NCBI RefSeq assembly: GCF_000237325.1
Contig: NC_017542.1
Location: 2,886,501-2,950,500, forward strand
Origin: Paenibacillus polymyxa M1
Lineage (GTDB): Bacteria; Bacillota; Bacilli; Paenibacillales; Paenibacillaceae
DNA: 64,000 bases
Direction: 5' to 3'
How positions within the stretch are numbered: position 1 is the first letter of the stretch; each line of letters begins with the position of its first letter. Shown here piece after piece: positions 24,013-32,649 of this stretch. Under the pieces are notes generated by a model, which did no database searches, was not told the origin of the DNA, and was given only the letters and a program-made list of their open reading frames with translations. The position numbers and the translations under genes are program-made.

Positions 24013-25542
24013 TCACTCATCTGCACCGATATTCACGGCTTTCCCTTTCACACGGGGTTCCCCGTCGATATCCTCGGTTCCGATGATGGCGTTATCCGTT
24101 GATCCGGAATCGATCGCTAGTGACGAAGACTGCAAACGGAAGTCGCCATTCGTGGCATTCACGAATTTAGGATCGGCAAACAGAGAATGCGCATCGTTGC
24201 CCGTTCCCGATTTGTACGTGGGGAATCCTGTATATTCTTTATCTTTCCAGGTCCAGTTGGCCCCCGAACTGCCACCAGGTGCAAAATATAAATTATAATC
24301 AACAACATTGCCCGAATTTTGAGTATATCCATTGTAGATCAACACATCAGTCGAACTGGCTACGAAAATATTGTTCTTGATCACGTTGTTTCGTGTATCA
24401 TACTGAACCAAAAGCTGGCCGCTTCCGTCGTCCAATGTATCGTTCTTGTACAGCGTATTGTTCACGATCTTGCTGTTTACCGTTGAGCCACGCTCGTCAT
24501 CGTAGCCGCCCATAGCGATGCCAGTTAACCGGTTGTTATATATCACGTTACTGCGGACCGTAATATTGCTGGTGGTTTTGCCGGCATGCTCGGAGGCAAT
24601 TTCGACGCCGATGTCATTGTTATAGCTGTAATTCTGCTCGATAATGTTGTCCTTGCCCCCATCCACATAAATGCCGCCGGCCGAGTTGTCATCACTCTTG
24701 TAGGATGGGTTATTTCGAACCGAATTATTGTACACTCGATTGCCTTTTACCACCCCGTTCCGCACCTGATCGTAAGCAGTAGTCGGCGCGGTTCCTTCAA
24801 AGCCGATCAGATCGATTCCAATGTTGTCGTTATCGTGAATGAGGTTGCTGGTCACTGCAAAGCCGTTCACATTCCCGTTTAAAACAAGCGATTCGCTGGA
24901 GCCGAGCACGAGATTGTATAGTTCATTGCCGTTGATTGTAAGGTTGTGAATCGATGCAGGAGCTTTCGTGCCATAAACAGCGATGCCGTGAGCGTCCCGG
25001 CCTAGCCGGTCTTTTCCAGTTGGGGTGGCCGTGTTTTTGATGTCGTGGATTTTGTTATCAGACAGATTAATGAAACCCCCTGCACCGTGAACGTAAATGC
25101 CTGTAGGCACTGCGTTCTTGGAAGCAGTGGTAAAATTGCGGATTTCAAACCCTTGGATGGTGACGTAATCGACATCGGCCAATTCGATTAACCCTTCGTT
25201 CCCACTGACCGATAGGCCAGTACCGTCAACAATGGCGGTTTCCGTGCCATAGCTTGCGAACACGGTTGGGCCTTGCGAGGCGGAGCCAGAGCGGGTGATT
25301 TTCAGTTTCTCCTTATAAACACCACCTCGGACATAGACCTTGCTGCCCGGAGGGACTGTGTCGGCCGCATGCTGGAGCGTTTTCCACGGCGCGTCGCTTG
25401 TTCCCGCGTTGGAATCGCTACCACTTGTCGCCACATAATATTCGGTACCAGCGGCAGAGGCGGCAGGAGTCTGCACATTACCGATTGCAAGGCCCAACCC
25501 CAAGCTTAAACCTATAAGCAAAATTTTACCGAATTTCTTCAA
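24013..25542 (-). CDS. Secreted right-handed beta-helix protein (pectate-lyase-like, DUF1565)
   Basis: 509 residues. The signal peptide ends near ASAAG (residue 32), so the protein is secreted. YYVATSGSDSNAGTSDAPWK is the DUF1565/PL9 entry motif. The body is a ladder of short repeats rich in NN and NxI turns (SDNKIHD, NGNELYN, TSNLIHDND, EQNYSYNND, RSNVIYNNR, VNNTLYKND, IKNNIF), the parallel beta-helix pattern, and the end DFRLQSSSLAIDSGS is the 'choice-of-anchor Q'-type cap. PL9 enzymes cleave polygalacturonate by beta-elimination, but I cannot identify the catalytic Lys and Ca sites with confidence, so it could be a lyase or a glycan-binding helix. Confidence 0.85.
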   Translation of the reverse strand: MKKFGKILLIGLSLGLGLAIGNVQTPAASAAGTEYYVATSGSDSNAGTSDAPWKTLQHAADTVPPGSKVYVRGGVYKEKLKITRSGSASQGPTVFASYGTETAIVDGTGLSVSGNEGLIELADVDYVTIQGFEIRNFTTASKNAVPTGIYVHGAGGFINLSDNKIHDIKNTATPTGKDRLGRDAHGIAVYGTKAPASIHNLTINGNELYNLVLGSSESLVLNGNVNGFAVTSNLIHDNDNIGIDLIGFEGTAPTTAYDQVRNGVVKGNRVYNNSVRNNPSYKSDDNSAGGIYVDGGKDNIIEQNYSYNNDIGVEIASEHAGKTTSNITVRSNVIYNNRLTGIAMGGYDDERGSTVNSKIVNNTLYKNDTLDDGSGQLLVQYDTRNNVIKNNIFVASSTDVLIYNGYTQNSGNVVDYNLYFAPGGSSGANWTWKDKEYTGFPTYKSGTGNDAHSLFADPKFVNATNGDFRLQSSSLAIDSGSTDNAIIGTEDIDGEPRVKGKAVNIGADE

Positions 25543-25592
25543 GAAATTTCAACTCCCATCCTAATTCAGCTTTCGTCAAACTAACGTTATCA

Positions 25593-25712
25593 TCACTTTA
25601 CGGCTTCTTGCAAGCGAAGAACCTCCTCTACCGTCCATGGGCCAGGCTTTCCGTGCAAGAGTCGATAGCGCCCACACGCATTGGTGAATTGCAGTAATTC
25701 TTCGCCTTGACA
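25593..25712 (-). pseudogene. PfkB-type sugar kinase, C-terminal remnant
   Basis: The minus strand reads GEELLQFTNACG, then, after a one-base frame change, ALSTLARKAWPMD, and in the first frame again VEEVLRLQEAVK followed by TGA. 'FTNACGALST...A..P...EEV' is the anion-hole end of fructokinase and ribokinase-like proteins. Upstream parts are lost. The frame change and truncation make it non-functional. Confidence 0.5.
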
Positions 25713-25730
25713 AAGAAAACTAAATAAAAG

Positions 25731-25765
25731 CAACCCTGAAAATATTATGTATATTTTCAGGGTTG
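25731..25765 (-). terminator. Long-stem terminator-like hairpin
   Basis: CAACCCTGAAAATAT and ATATTTTCAGGGTTG form a perfect 15-bp stem with a 5-base loop; the minus strand continues CTTTTATTT. It probably ended a minus-strand transcript reading into the sugar-kinase remnant, or ends the small basic protein gene. Confidence 0.65.
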
Positions 25766-25915
25766 AACGGCTAACTCAATGTCTCCAATAACACTGAACA
25801 CTCTGAAATAAAACTGTTGGATGTTGCCTGTATGAAGGGCCATTATGATAACACACCATGAGAAGACTGCCGATAAATTTCATCGACAGCCCTTCTCTTC
25901 CAAGTAGTATACTCC

Positions 25916-26026
25916 TCAATCTTGTTCGCTGGACAATTCCTTGAGCGATTTGATTTTACCATGGGGATGCTGTTCTTGCTTTCGTGACTTCCATGCAGCT
26001 TCTTTCCTTCTCTTCTGGTGAGCCAT
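25916..26026 (-). CDS. Small basic protein, 36 residues, unknown function
   Basis: ATG at 26026 is preceded by a perfect AAAGGAGG with eight bases spacing (GGAGGATATCTGTT). The product is MAHQKRRKEAAWKSRKQEQH then PHGKIKSLKELSSEQD, with about one third charged residues and a calculated excess of Lys/Arg/His. There are no Cys and no hydrophobic segment. Charge and size fit a nucleic-acid- or ribosome-associated peptide, or a small acid-soluble-type spore protein, but no family is recognised. It lies alone between the beta-helix gene and the nitroreductase. Too short for most gene callers. Confidence 0.6.
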   Translation of the reverse strand: MAHQKRRKEAAWKSRKQEQHPHGKIKSLKELSSEQD

Positions 26027-26128
26027 AACAGATATCCTCCTTTGGAAATTGTGAATATATACTACTTCCTTAAGTTGTCATTTCTCGACTCTGTTCATTC
26101 ATAAAATTAAATTCGTTGGGTTTTGTTT

Positions 26129-26788
26129 TTAGTTAACGGGCATCTCGTTAAAGAATGTGATATCGTCTATCGGCAGCCGAGTTGTCTGATGACCCGGTTG
26201 TGCCGCTTTACCGAGCGCAATCAGCATGATTGGAATGTATCGGTCACTAATACCGAACGATTGCTTAAGCTCGGCCGCATTATAGCCGCCCATCGCGACG
26301 GTATCGTAGCCGTGAGCACGTGCAACCAGCATAAGCTGCTGGGATACAATACCACCATCAATATGAATGACTTTATGAAGTGTTTCCTCTGGCAATGAAG
26401 CATACGTATGAATCGATCTTTCCACGAACGATTTGGCGGTATCTTCTGCTATATAGCCGTGTTTTACTGCTTCGCCGAAAACTTCATCGAGCTTCTTATA
26501 TCCTTCCGTATCACCAAGCACAACGATCACCGCTGCAGCCTCAGTAACCTGGGATTGATTGTAGGCGATTGGCTGCAGTTTTGCTTTCAATTCCTCTGTC
26601 TCAATAACCAAGAAGCGCCAGGGCTGAACGTTACTCGAAGAAGGCGCAAGCGTCGCTTCTTTCAGAAGATCCTTAATCTCCTCGTGAGACAGACGAACCG
26701 ATTTGTCGTAATGACGCACAGAGCGGCGCTCGCGGATGACATCGGCGAACAAGGCGGAGCTCTGACCAGTATGAGTTGAAGTTGACAT
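26129..26788 (-). CDS. Nitroreductase-family flavoprotein
   Basis: 219 residues from the ATG at 26788, which has AAAGGAGG eight bases upstream; an in-frame start at 26830 has none. RERRSVRHYD near residue 20 and APSSSNVQPWRFLVIE near 47 bind FMN phosphate and isoalloxazine, and AMGGYNAAELKQSFGI near the end closes the active site. The family reduces nitro groups, quinones or flavins with NAD(P)H as a homodimer. The Rrf2-type regulator encoded upstream on the same strand and the dyad between them suggest control by redox or nitrosative stress. Confidence 0.9.
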   Translation of the reverse strand: MSTSTHTGQSSALFADVIRERRSVRHYDKSVRLSHEEIKDLLKEATLAPSSSNVQPWRFLVIETEELKAKLQPIAYNQSQVTEAAAVIVVLGDTEGYKKLDEVFGEAVKHGYIAEDTAKSFVERSIHTYASLPEETLHKVIHIDGGIVSQQLMLVARAHGYDTVAMGGYNAAELKQSFGISDRYIPIMLIALGKAAQPGHQTTRLPIDDITFFNEMPVN

Positions 26789-26925
26789 TATGAATCCTCC
26801 TTTAAATAAATACTGTTTTTTATTCAGCACAGTTAAATCCAGACTAAGCGATTAGTCAAAGTTTGAAATCTATTAAAACGAAGTGCCTTGAAAAAATTCC
26901 AACAATATTTCCGCTTATGCGCACA

Positions 26926-26959
26926 GGTATAACTGTGTTCATTATCACACAGTATAACC
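26926..26959. promoter_or_regulatory. Operator-like dyad between nitroreductase and Rrf2 genes
   Basis: GGTATAACTGTGT pairs with ACACAGTATAACC around eight bases, an almost perfect inverted repeat. A partial copy, GCACAGTATAAAA, lies near 27009. It lies about 140 bp upstream of the nitroreductase start and is a good candidate binding site for the Rrf2-type protein. Confidence 0.6.
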
Positions 26960-27061
26960 TTAAAAATTAACGTTGCGCGCGGCTTGCGTTTAACTGTTGT
27001 TTATATTGCACAGTATAAAATCTAAGCAAGCCGCTGTCAACCGTCTTTTTTCCAGGTTCAT

Positions 27062-27511
27062 CTAAAGCTTGGCTTCCAGTTGATTGGCGAGATCAGCAAT
27101 CGTGTACTTGCTTAATACTCCACGTATGCTATCGTCCATTTCTTGGGTAATATCCTCAAGCGTAGATTTCATACATTTACCGAGCGGATGCGTGCCAGCT
27201 GTCTCGGTAATACCAAAGGAAAGCCTGCTGTCTGAACGGAATACATCGTACACATCAACTAGCCGTATAGACTCTGCCGGTTTCCTAAGGTGGTACCCGC
27301 CGTCACGGCCTTCCCGGGTTCCGATAAGCCCTTCCTTGGCGAGAACGGAAAGTATGCGGCGCAGCAAAGAAGGCTCCGACTGAAGATATTTGGCGAGTTC
27401 AATACTTGGACAAGCTATGCTTTTGTCCTCCTGCGACAATATAACAAGCGCTTGAACAGCCAGTCCAAACCACTTTGGGTGCTGAGTCGGTGTACAATAC
27501 TCCTGCTTCAA
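27062..27511 (-). CDS. Rrf2-family transcriptional regulator
   Basis: 149 residues. An N-terminal winged helix (AVQALVILSQ, SIELAKYLQSEPSLLRRILSVL, then GLIGTREGRDGGYHL) is the Rrf2 DNA-binding fold; the GGYxL wing is diagnostic. The three Cys (about 6, 35 and 113) are far apart and not in the CX5-7CX6-8C array that ligates an Fe-S cluster, so it probably senses through another route such as thiol oxidation. The gene lies upstream of the nitroreductase and reads towards it. Dyads in the gap fit control of that gene. Confidence 0.87.
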   Translation of the reverse strand: MKQEYCTPTQHPKWFGLAVQALVILSQEDKSIACPSIELAKYLQSEPSLLRRILSVLAKEGLIGTREGRDGGYHLRKPAESIRLVDVYDVFRSDSRLSFGITETAGTHPLGKCMKSTLEDITQEMDDSIRGVLSKYTIADLANQLEAKL

Positions 27512-27604
27512 CCTTTACTCTCTCCTTCCAGCTTACTCTTAAGTAGTATGAGTAAATTGTACCGAATTCCCTAATATGCTGCAATAGACGAGCTTACATC
27601 CAAT

Positions 27605-27845
27605 TTATATATTTAAATATGGTATTGACTTCTGTGCAACAGCTTCTTTGAAAGATGGAAAGCTTAACACATGATCTGCGGCTTCACGCAATTGATTTGT
27701 AGTCAAGCTTTCCATTTGTAACTTAATGTCTGCTCCCATATTGGCGACTTGCCCTGCGATGATCGGCTTGATCCGTGTTCCCAAATGCCTCAAAACAAAG
27801 CTTATAGAAGTCAATTGCTTGGTTAAAGACTGTCTTGTTTATTAT
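27605..27845 (-). pseudogene. Macrolide-type (MGT) glycosyltransferase, deleted remnant
   Basis: The minus strand gives NQAIDFYKLCFEAFGNT in one frame, then in another PIIAGQVANMGADIKLQMES and LTTNQLREAADHVLSFPSFK. Both are parts of UDP-glycosyltransferases of the MGT/YjiC type: the first lies before the central linker and the second is the C-terminal helix region near 'LTxxQLREAAxxVLxxPSF'. The donor-binding middle, about 90 residues, is missing between them and the frame changes, so this is an internally deleted pseudogene. Confidence 0.6.
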
Positions 27846-27880
27846 TCTTTTATTGTTTGTAAGCTGGCAGCTCATGCAAC

Positions 27881-27906
27881 AAAAAAAACCGCCAACTTGG
27901 CGGCTT
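27881..27906 (-). terminator. Terminator behind the GH5 mannanase gene
   Basis: CCGCCAA and TTGGCGG form a GC-rich stem with a one-base loop extension; the minus strand continues with eight T. It sits about 55 bp past the stop codon of the GH5 gene. Confidence 0.85.
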
Positions 27907-27961
27907 TGTGTACAGAAAAAGCTTGTTTTCGTACTGAACATTGTTGACTAACGTTAAATAC

Positions 27962-30376
27962 TCATGGTTTACTGGATGACTGTTTGTTGGATGAATCGCT
28001 ATAAACCGAGCTTAACTTTGATGTCGCCCTAATACCATTGGGACCTTCAATGATAATACGACCTTGTTCCGTTAAGCTTGATCCTTGCCAGTCAGTAGTC
28101 ATATCCAGATAATCAAGACCCGGACTGTTTCCTTTCCAAGACCATGCAAGATAACCGACTCCCTTTTGCTCAGCGTAACTCATAATGGTAGCCTCATCCA
28201 CATCACCGCTCGTATGCTTAATGCCGAATTCTCCAATCAGCAGAGCTAGGTTTTTATTCAGTACATTATCCATATTGCTCTTTACTGTGGCGGCATTACC
28301 TCCGGCATATTCGTACATATGAATGGAGAACATCGTATTTTTAAGCGGATCTGCATTAAAGACTTCTTTTCCGTAGTCAAAAATAGATTGCGGATACTGT
28401 CCCCATCCTGCACCATCAACAATGATTGTGTTTTTGATGCCAGCATTTCTGAGCTTAGGTATAACAGACTTATAACCTTGCGCCCAGCCTCCGCCATCCC
28501 AAGTTCCATACCATTCGTTCGCGATATTGAGGATGACGGTGCTTTCTTTTCCAATGAGTGCACTTTTCATTTCAATCCAGTAATTAGTAATATTATCCAA
28601 TACAGTAGCGCTGTCAGACCCTGTGCCATCATGTACTTCTAGAACAACGACCAATTTGTTCTGCTCTGATAAAGTGATTAAATTTTGTATCGCAGACAGA
28701 TCATCTTTTGTCCATTGCTGACCATCCGACAGTACGATTCTGATGGTGTTCGCTCCCGTTTTTGCAATGGCAGGGATCGCTACAGACTCTTGCCCCTTAT
28801 ACCAGGTATAAGCGTGATTGATTCCCCTCATAACAAACGGATTCCCCTTGGCATCGTAAAGCGTTGTTCCATTAATATAAAAACCTGTATTCTCCGTTGT
28901 AGAATTCGTCGTAACCTTTAGGACATTGCTTGCTGTTGAAATATTTCCTGCTGCATCCCTGGCTTTGACAGTGAAGCTGTATGTTGTATTGGCGCTAAGC
29001 CCTGTCACCGTATAACTTGTCGTGGGGGTTGAATCGACCAAAGTTGTTCCATTATACACATCATAGCTGGTGACATCGACATCGTCTGTTGATGCTGTCC
29101 ATACAAGGCTTACCGAAGTGTTTGTTTTGGAGTAGCTTTTCAGGTTTGCTGGTGCTGTTGGTGCCGTTGTATCAGGGGTTGAGTCAACAAGCGTAAACTT
29201 CCATTTCTGCTGATCATTTCCGTTATCCGTCCATTGCTGCACATTTGCCCCGTCATTAGTATAACCTCCGATTACATCCAGCGCTTTACCGCTAGATTGT
29301 ACAAGCAGCTTATAATATCCACCGCCGACGTCAATCATTTTCCATTTTTGATTAGTTAAATCGCTGTCTGTCCATTGCTGTACACTAGCCCCATCTTCTG
29401 AAGAGCCTCCGACCACTGTTAATGCTTTACCGCTGGATTGCACAATCAATTTATAATATCCATCGCCAACGTCAATGACTTTCCATCTTTGCCGAGCGCT
29501 ACCGTTGTTCGTCCACTGCTGCACCTTCGCTCCATCGGCAGTTGAGTCTCCTGCTTCCAGATTTTTTCCGCTATGCTGTGCCGTTAGTTTATAAGTTTCA
29601 CCTGAGACAATATTTGTGTCAGCTGCGCTGGTGGTAACATCAATCACATTGCTTGCATCTGACACATTACCTGCGGTATCTCTGGCTTTCACATAAAAGC
29701 TGTACGCCATGTTGGCTGTTAGACCGGTAACGATGAAGGATGTCGACGCACTGGATCCTACGAGGTCTGATCCTTTGTAGATGTCGTAGCTGGAAACACC
29801 TACATTATCTGTAGATTCCGTCCACTGCAAGCTTACTGTTGTATCTGATACCGAGGAACTAGTCAGGTTGGAGGGAGCTGTTGGAGGTGAGTTATCCTCC
29901 GGTTCATCAGCTGAATGCACTTCAAATTCCCAAAGGGAATATCCGTAGCTGGTAGCTCTTTCGATACCGTTCATTTTTACATATCTAGCGTCTGTTACTT
30001 CGAAAGATATCTTATCGATTCCTCCATCTCCAGTCGTGGTGGAATAGACGGTAGTCCAATGATCATCATCCGTCGATGTCTGAACTTGGTAGGACTTCGC
30101 ATAAGCGGCTTCCCAGTTGAGCGTAACGCCATTGATTTTGGTGGTGCTACCAAGATCTACACTTATCCACTGCGGATCTGAATATTGTGAGGACCATCTA
30201 GTTTGCGGGTCACCATCAATCGCAAAATCAGCCGCTTTACTTGAATCTTCGACGGAGCTTGCGGTTGCCGATTGGGTAAGCCTAGCATTTTCGAAAGCGC
30301 TCACATTTTTGAACGGCAACATACTCATCAGCAGTCCAAACAAAATCAAGCATGTTATGGTTTTTTTCATTCCCAA
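27962..30376 (-). CDS. Secreted multidomain GH5 beta-mannanase
   Basis: 804 residues. A signal peptide ends near VSAFE (about 26). A discoidin/CBM32-type domain (residues 28-155; DGDPQTRWSSQY, WISVDLG), a FN3 domain (about 163-250), a ricin-type/CBM13 beta-trefoil with three QxW-like repeats (about 255-395; VQQWTNNG, VQQWTDSD, VQQWTDNG), a second FN3 (about 405-490) and a GH5_8-like catalytic domain (about 500-790) follow. Catalytic Glu are in LNIANEWYG (acid/base) and LIGEFGIKH (nucleophile). It would cut beta-1,4-mannan or galactomannan outside the cell. The alpha-galactosidase 9 kb away would remove side groups. The ribosome site is AGGAGG-like (TAGGAGGCTTGGG) before the start. Confidence 0.9.
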   Translation of the reverse strand: MGMKKTITCLILFGLLMSMLPFKNVSAFENARLTQSATASSVEDSSKAADFAIDGDPQTRWSSQYSDPQWISVDLGSTTKINGVTLNWEAAYAKSYQVQTSTDDDHWTTVYSTTTGDGGIDKISFEVTDARYVKMNGIERATSYGYSLWEFEVHSADEPEDNSPPTAPSNLTSSSVSDTTVSLQWTESTDNVGVSSYDIYKGSDLVGSSASTSFIVTGLTANMAYSFYVKARDTAGNVSDASNVIDVTTSAADTNIVSGETYKLTAQHSGKNLEAGDSTADGAKVQQWTNNGSARQRWKVIDVGDGYYKLIVQSSGKALTVVGGSSEDGASVQQWTDSDLTNQKWKMIDVGGGYYKLLVQSSGKALDVIGGYTNDGANVQQWTDNGNDQQKWKFTLVDSTPDTTAPTAPANLKSYSKTNTSVSLVWTASTDDVDVTSYDVYNGTTLVDSTPTTSYTVTGLSANTTYSFTVKARDAAGNISTASNVLKVTTNSTTENTGFYINGTTLYDAKGNPFVMRGINHAYTWYKGQESVAIPAIAKTGANTIRIVLSDGQQWTKDDLSAIQNLITLSEQNKLVVVLEVHDGTGSDSATVLDNITNYWIEMKSALIGKESTVILNIANEWYGTWDGGGWAQGYKSVIPKLRNAGIKNTIIVDGAGWGQYPQSIFDYGKEVFNADPLKNTMFSIHMYEYAGGNAATVKSNMDNVLNKNLALLIGEFGIKHTSGDVDEATIMSYAEQKGVGYLAWSWKGNSPGLDYLDMTTDWQGSSLTEQGRIIIEGPNGIRATSKLSSVYSDSSNKQSSSKP

Positions 30377-30852
30377 GCCTCCTATTTACCATCATAAATA
30401 GCTAATTGGTTACCCCTGCATTCTCATAGATTTCAATTCCATTCTCCATCCCTGAGGCACGGTAAAGTCTTCTCCTTTCCGATCATAATTGGGACCAAAA
30501 CAAACAAACGTAGAACAACCCTAAAGTAACCGCTTTCTTTTACAACTGCAATTATTTCGCTTTAATAGATTTTCTGTATCATTCCCAGTGATGAGATTTT
30601 ATCAAAGCGACCTAAAGCATATATATTTTTGTTTTCCAGTACTATTCCTTGATGATTAAAAAGTTTTAAAATCTGTTTTCCTAACTCCATAGCATGGGTC
30701 CTAAAAGTGCAAAACAAGACAACTTTCTCCCAGCAGTTGTCTTGTCTAGTATTTTTATATTTGTATAATTGTCGATTCAACTCGTTATTCTCAAGATTGT
30801 AATCTTGTTTAACAGAAATATAAATCGCTACCCTTGAGCTTGAATATAGCCT
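30377..30852. other. Gene-free stretch
   Basis: No gene that I can support. CAAGACAAC...GTTGTCTTG at 30716-30745 is a 9-bp hairpin followed on the minus strand by TTTTGC, so it may be a terminator for something now lost. A 42-codon minus-strand frame ending at 30562 (MELGKQILKLFNHQG...) is not recognised. Confidence 0.4.
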
Positions 30853-31153
30853 CTATGAAAAAATAATCGCCGTAAATGATGGATTGATGATGAAGTGGTC
30901 TCTAGGTTCTTCGGCTGGAAAAAGATGGATCGGCAAGTTCGGAGCTTCTGTCTCCAGAGTCGGTAACTTGCCGCCATGACTCAGGCGCAGCCAGCCGTCT
31001 TCAGTCCATATACACTTCTGAATCGCTGTTTCCCTGCCGAGTGGATTCATTAAAGAAGTACCAGGAAAAAGCCGAGTACATATATGGGCCATATACCATT
31101 CCCCATGCTGCGTTTCGACCAGCGTCCCATGACCCGCCTGCCAGTAGAAAGAT
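30853..31153 (-). pseudogene. GH43 glycosidase fragment (beta-xylosidase-like)
   Basis: The minus strand reads FYWQAGHGTLVETQHGEWYM, AHICTRLFPGTS, PLGRETAIQKCIWTEDGWLR and LSHGG. 'GHG.LVET.HGEWY.AH' and 'LGRETAIQ...W.EDGWLR' belong to the C-terminal part of the five-bladed propeller of GH43 xylosidases/arabinofuranosidases, ahead of the C-terminal sandwich. The catalytic Asp and Glu parts and the C-terminus are missing, and a stop precedes the fragment near 31154. Confidence 0.65.
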
Positions 31154-31362
31154 TAGATCTTCTAAACATCGCTTTGCCGGATGGAAGCCTCAACTTTGTA
31201 AAAATGCTATCTGCGTCTACTACGTGAGGGATGAATATAAAAACACTCCTTTCCGCTTCTTCAAGCTGGCCATGATTGAGCCGCAAAGTACGATGTTGAG
31301 ATCAGTGAATTGCGAATTTACGGTCAACGTCATGAATTTTAAGTAAAGTGCCCCACACCAAA

Positions 31363-31391
31363 CAATCCTCTACCTATTTGGTAGAGGATTG
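31363..31391 (-). terminator. Terminator behind the DUF4272 gene
   Basis: CAATCCTCTACC pairs perfectly with GGTAGAGGATTG around five bases. It lies 19 bp past the stop of the minus-strand DUF4272 gene, although the T-tract on the minus strand is poor. Confidence 0.65.
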
Positions 31392-31409
31392 ATGTTTCTA
31401 GACTTCCTA

Positions 31410-32591
31410 TTATGTATCTGTGCGCACATCATCCCAATCCTGTCCCATGTAACTGGTGAGCCATTTAAGCACACGATGACGTTCATACACTACACCATCA
31501 TCCAGATTTCCAGGGGCTGGCTGTTTATGAATGCGGCTATCCACACACATCCAATCGTAACGACAAATTAAATCCGCTTCATCTAAAATTTCCTTGCTGC
31601 TGCGCAGTCTTGAGCTTGACAGAAAAGCCTCAAATGAGTCGAATTGCTGCAGCTTTGAAACAGACAACGGCACGTCGCAAATCCCAGTTGGGTCACCTAG
31701 CTTCTCAAGATGGCCCAAAGCCCATAACAGAGTCCAAAAGCCTTCATAACGCCAGGAGAACTGGATGCCCTCCGACTCATCGACATCATCATTGGATAAG
31801 AACCTCTTCTCTTCCGGTGAAAAGAAACGGTCCGCGCCATACTGATCAGTCACTTGATTTATCATCCGTTTCGTATCATCCTTGCTTTCGCCCGCACCGA
31901 TACACTCGCCTTTCAGTGCTACAATACACAAAGCAACGGCACGGCCAGCCACTTCCTTGAGAGAACGGATGCTGTCTGCGGCTTCATCTCCTAGCCTGCC
32001 TGGGATCGGCGGCATTTGCGTAAAGCCTTGATCGACCAATTTCTTTTCCGACCGCAGCTTCCGCTCCATCCCGGATTCGCTAATTGGGTCCTCTCCGTGC
32101 AAATAACTGACATGAGCAGTAACTGTATAATCTTCCACTTCCGAACGCCCATTGACATCTAATAACAGACTTCCATCAGGTGCAAGCAAATTACCGCCAC
32201 CCCAGAACATCAGCCCGTCCAACGAATTTATGATATCAAGTAATTCGGCAAAAAAGGCTTCAGATATATCCTCCTCGGTCTCCACACCAATCACCATATT
32301 TAGCGTACTCATCTTGATCAGCAACTTTTGCTGCAACTGTTCGTTTTCAGCAGGAATCTGACTGAAAAAATTTATCATTCCGTTAAGCATGGAGGCAAAC
32401 TCCTCCGGATTCGTTTTGCTGGTCATTATGTTAAAGCCTTTGACTTTCTTATTAAACCAGCCCTTGCTTTTGACCTCAACTCTAGTTTTGCTTTCATTCA
32501 CGTGTATCTTGTTATTGGGATAAATCGACTCTAATAGTCTCTCAACCTGATCCAGATCAAAGGTGGAGCTGTATAGCGCACAATTTCTCAT
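31410..32591 (-). CDS. DUF4272 domain protein
   Basis: 393 residues, no signal peptide or membrane helix. The second half carries the DUF4272 pattern: RKLRSEKKLVDQGFTQMPPI, a ADSIRSLKEVAGRAVAL block, FLSNDD, FSWRYEGFWTLLWALGHLEK with the conserved WR.E..W.LLWALG, and the tail CRYDWMCVDSRI. The family is a soluble protein of unknown function found in many Paenibacillus. The N-terminal 190 residues form a separate alpha/beta part with a GGGNLLAPDG loop. There is no operon partner closer than the zinc-ribbon gene 58 bp upstream on the same strand. Confidence 0.82.
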   Translation of the reverse strand: MRNCALYSSTFDLDQVERLLESIYPNNKIHVNESKTRVEVKSKGWFNKKVKGFNIMTSKTNPEEFASMLNGMINFFSQIPAENEQLQQKLLIKMSTLNMVIGVETEEDISEAFFAELLDIINSLDGLMFWGGGNLLAPDGSLLLDVNGRSEVEDYTVTAHVSYLHGEDPISESGMERKLRSEKKLVDQGFTQMPPIPGRLGDEAADSIRSLKEVAGRAVALCIVALKGECIGAGESKDDTKRMINQVTDQYGADRFFSPEEKRFLSNDDVDESEGIQFSWRYEGFWTLLWALGHLEKLGDPTGICDVPLSVSKLQQFDSFEAFLSSSRLRSSKEILDEADLICRYDWMCVDSRIHKQPAPGNLDDGVVYERHRVLKWLTSYMGQDWDDVRTDT

Positions 32592-32649
32592 GATGACCTC
32601 CTTATGGCAACACTACGAATAGTCCATGTTTGTTACTTGCTCGATTCAA

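Noticed and set aside
30562..30780. 72-codon minus-strand frame downstream of the mannanase
   Set aside because: A terminator-like hairpin lies inside its first third and the rest matches no family; treated as chance or unrecognisable remnant.
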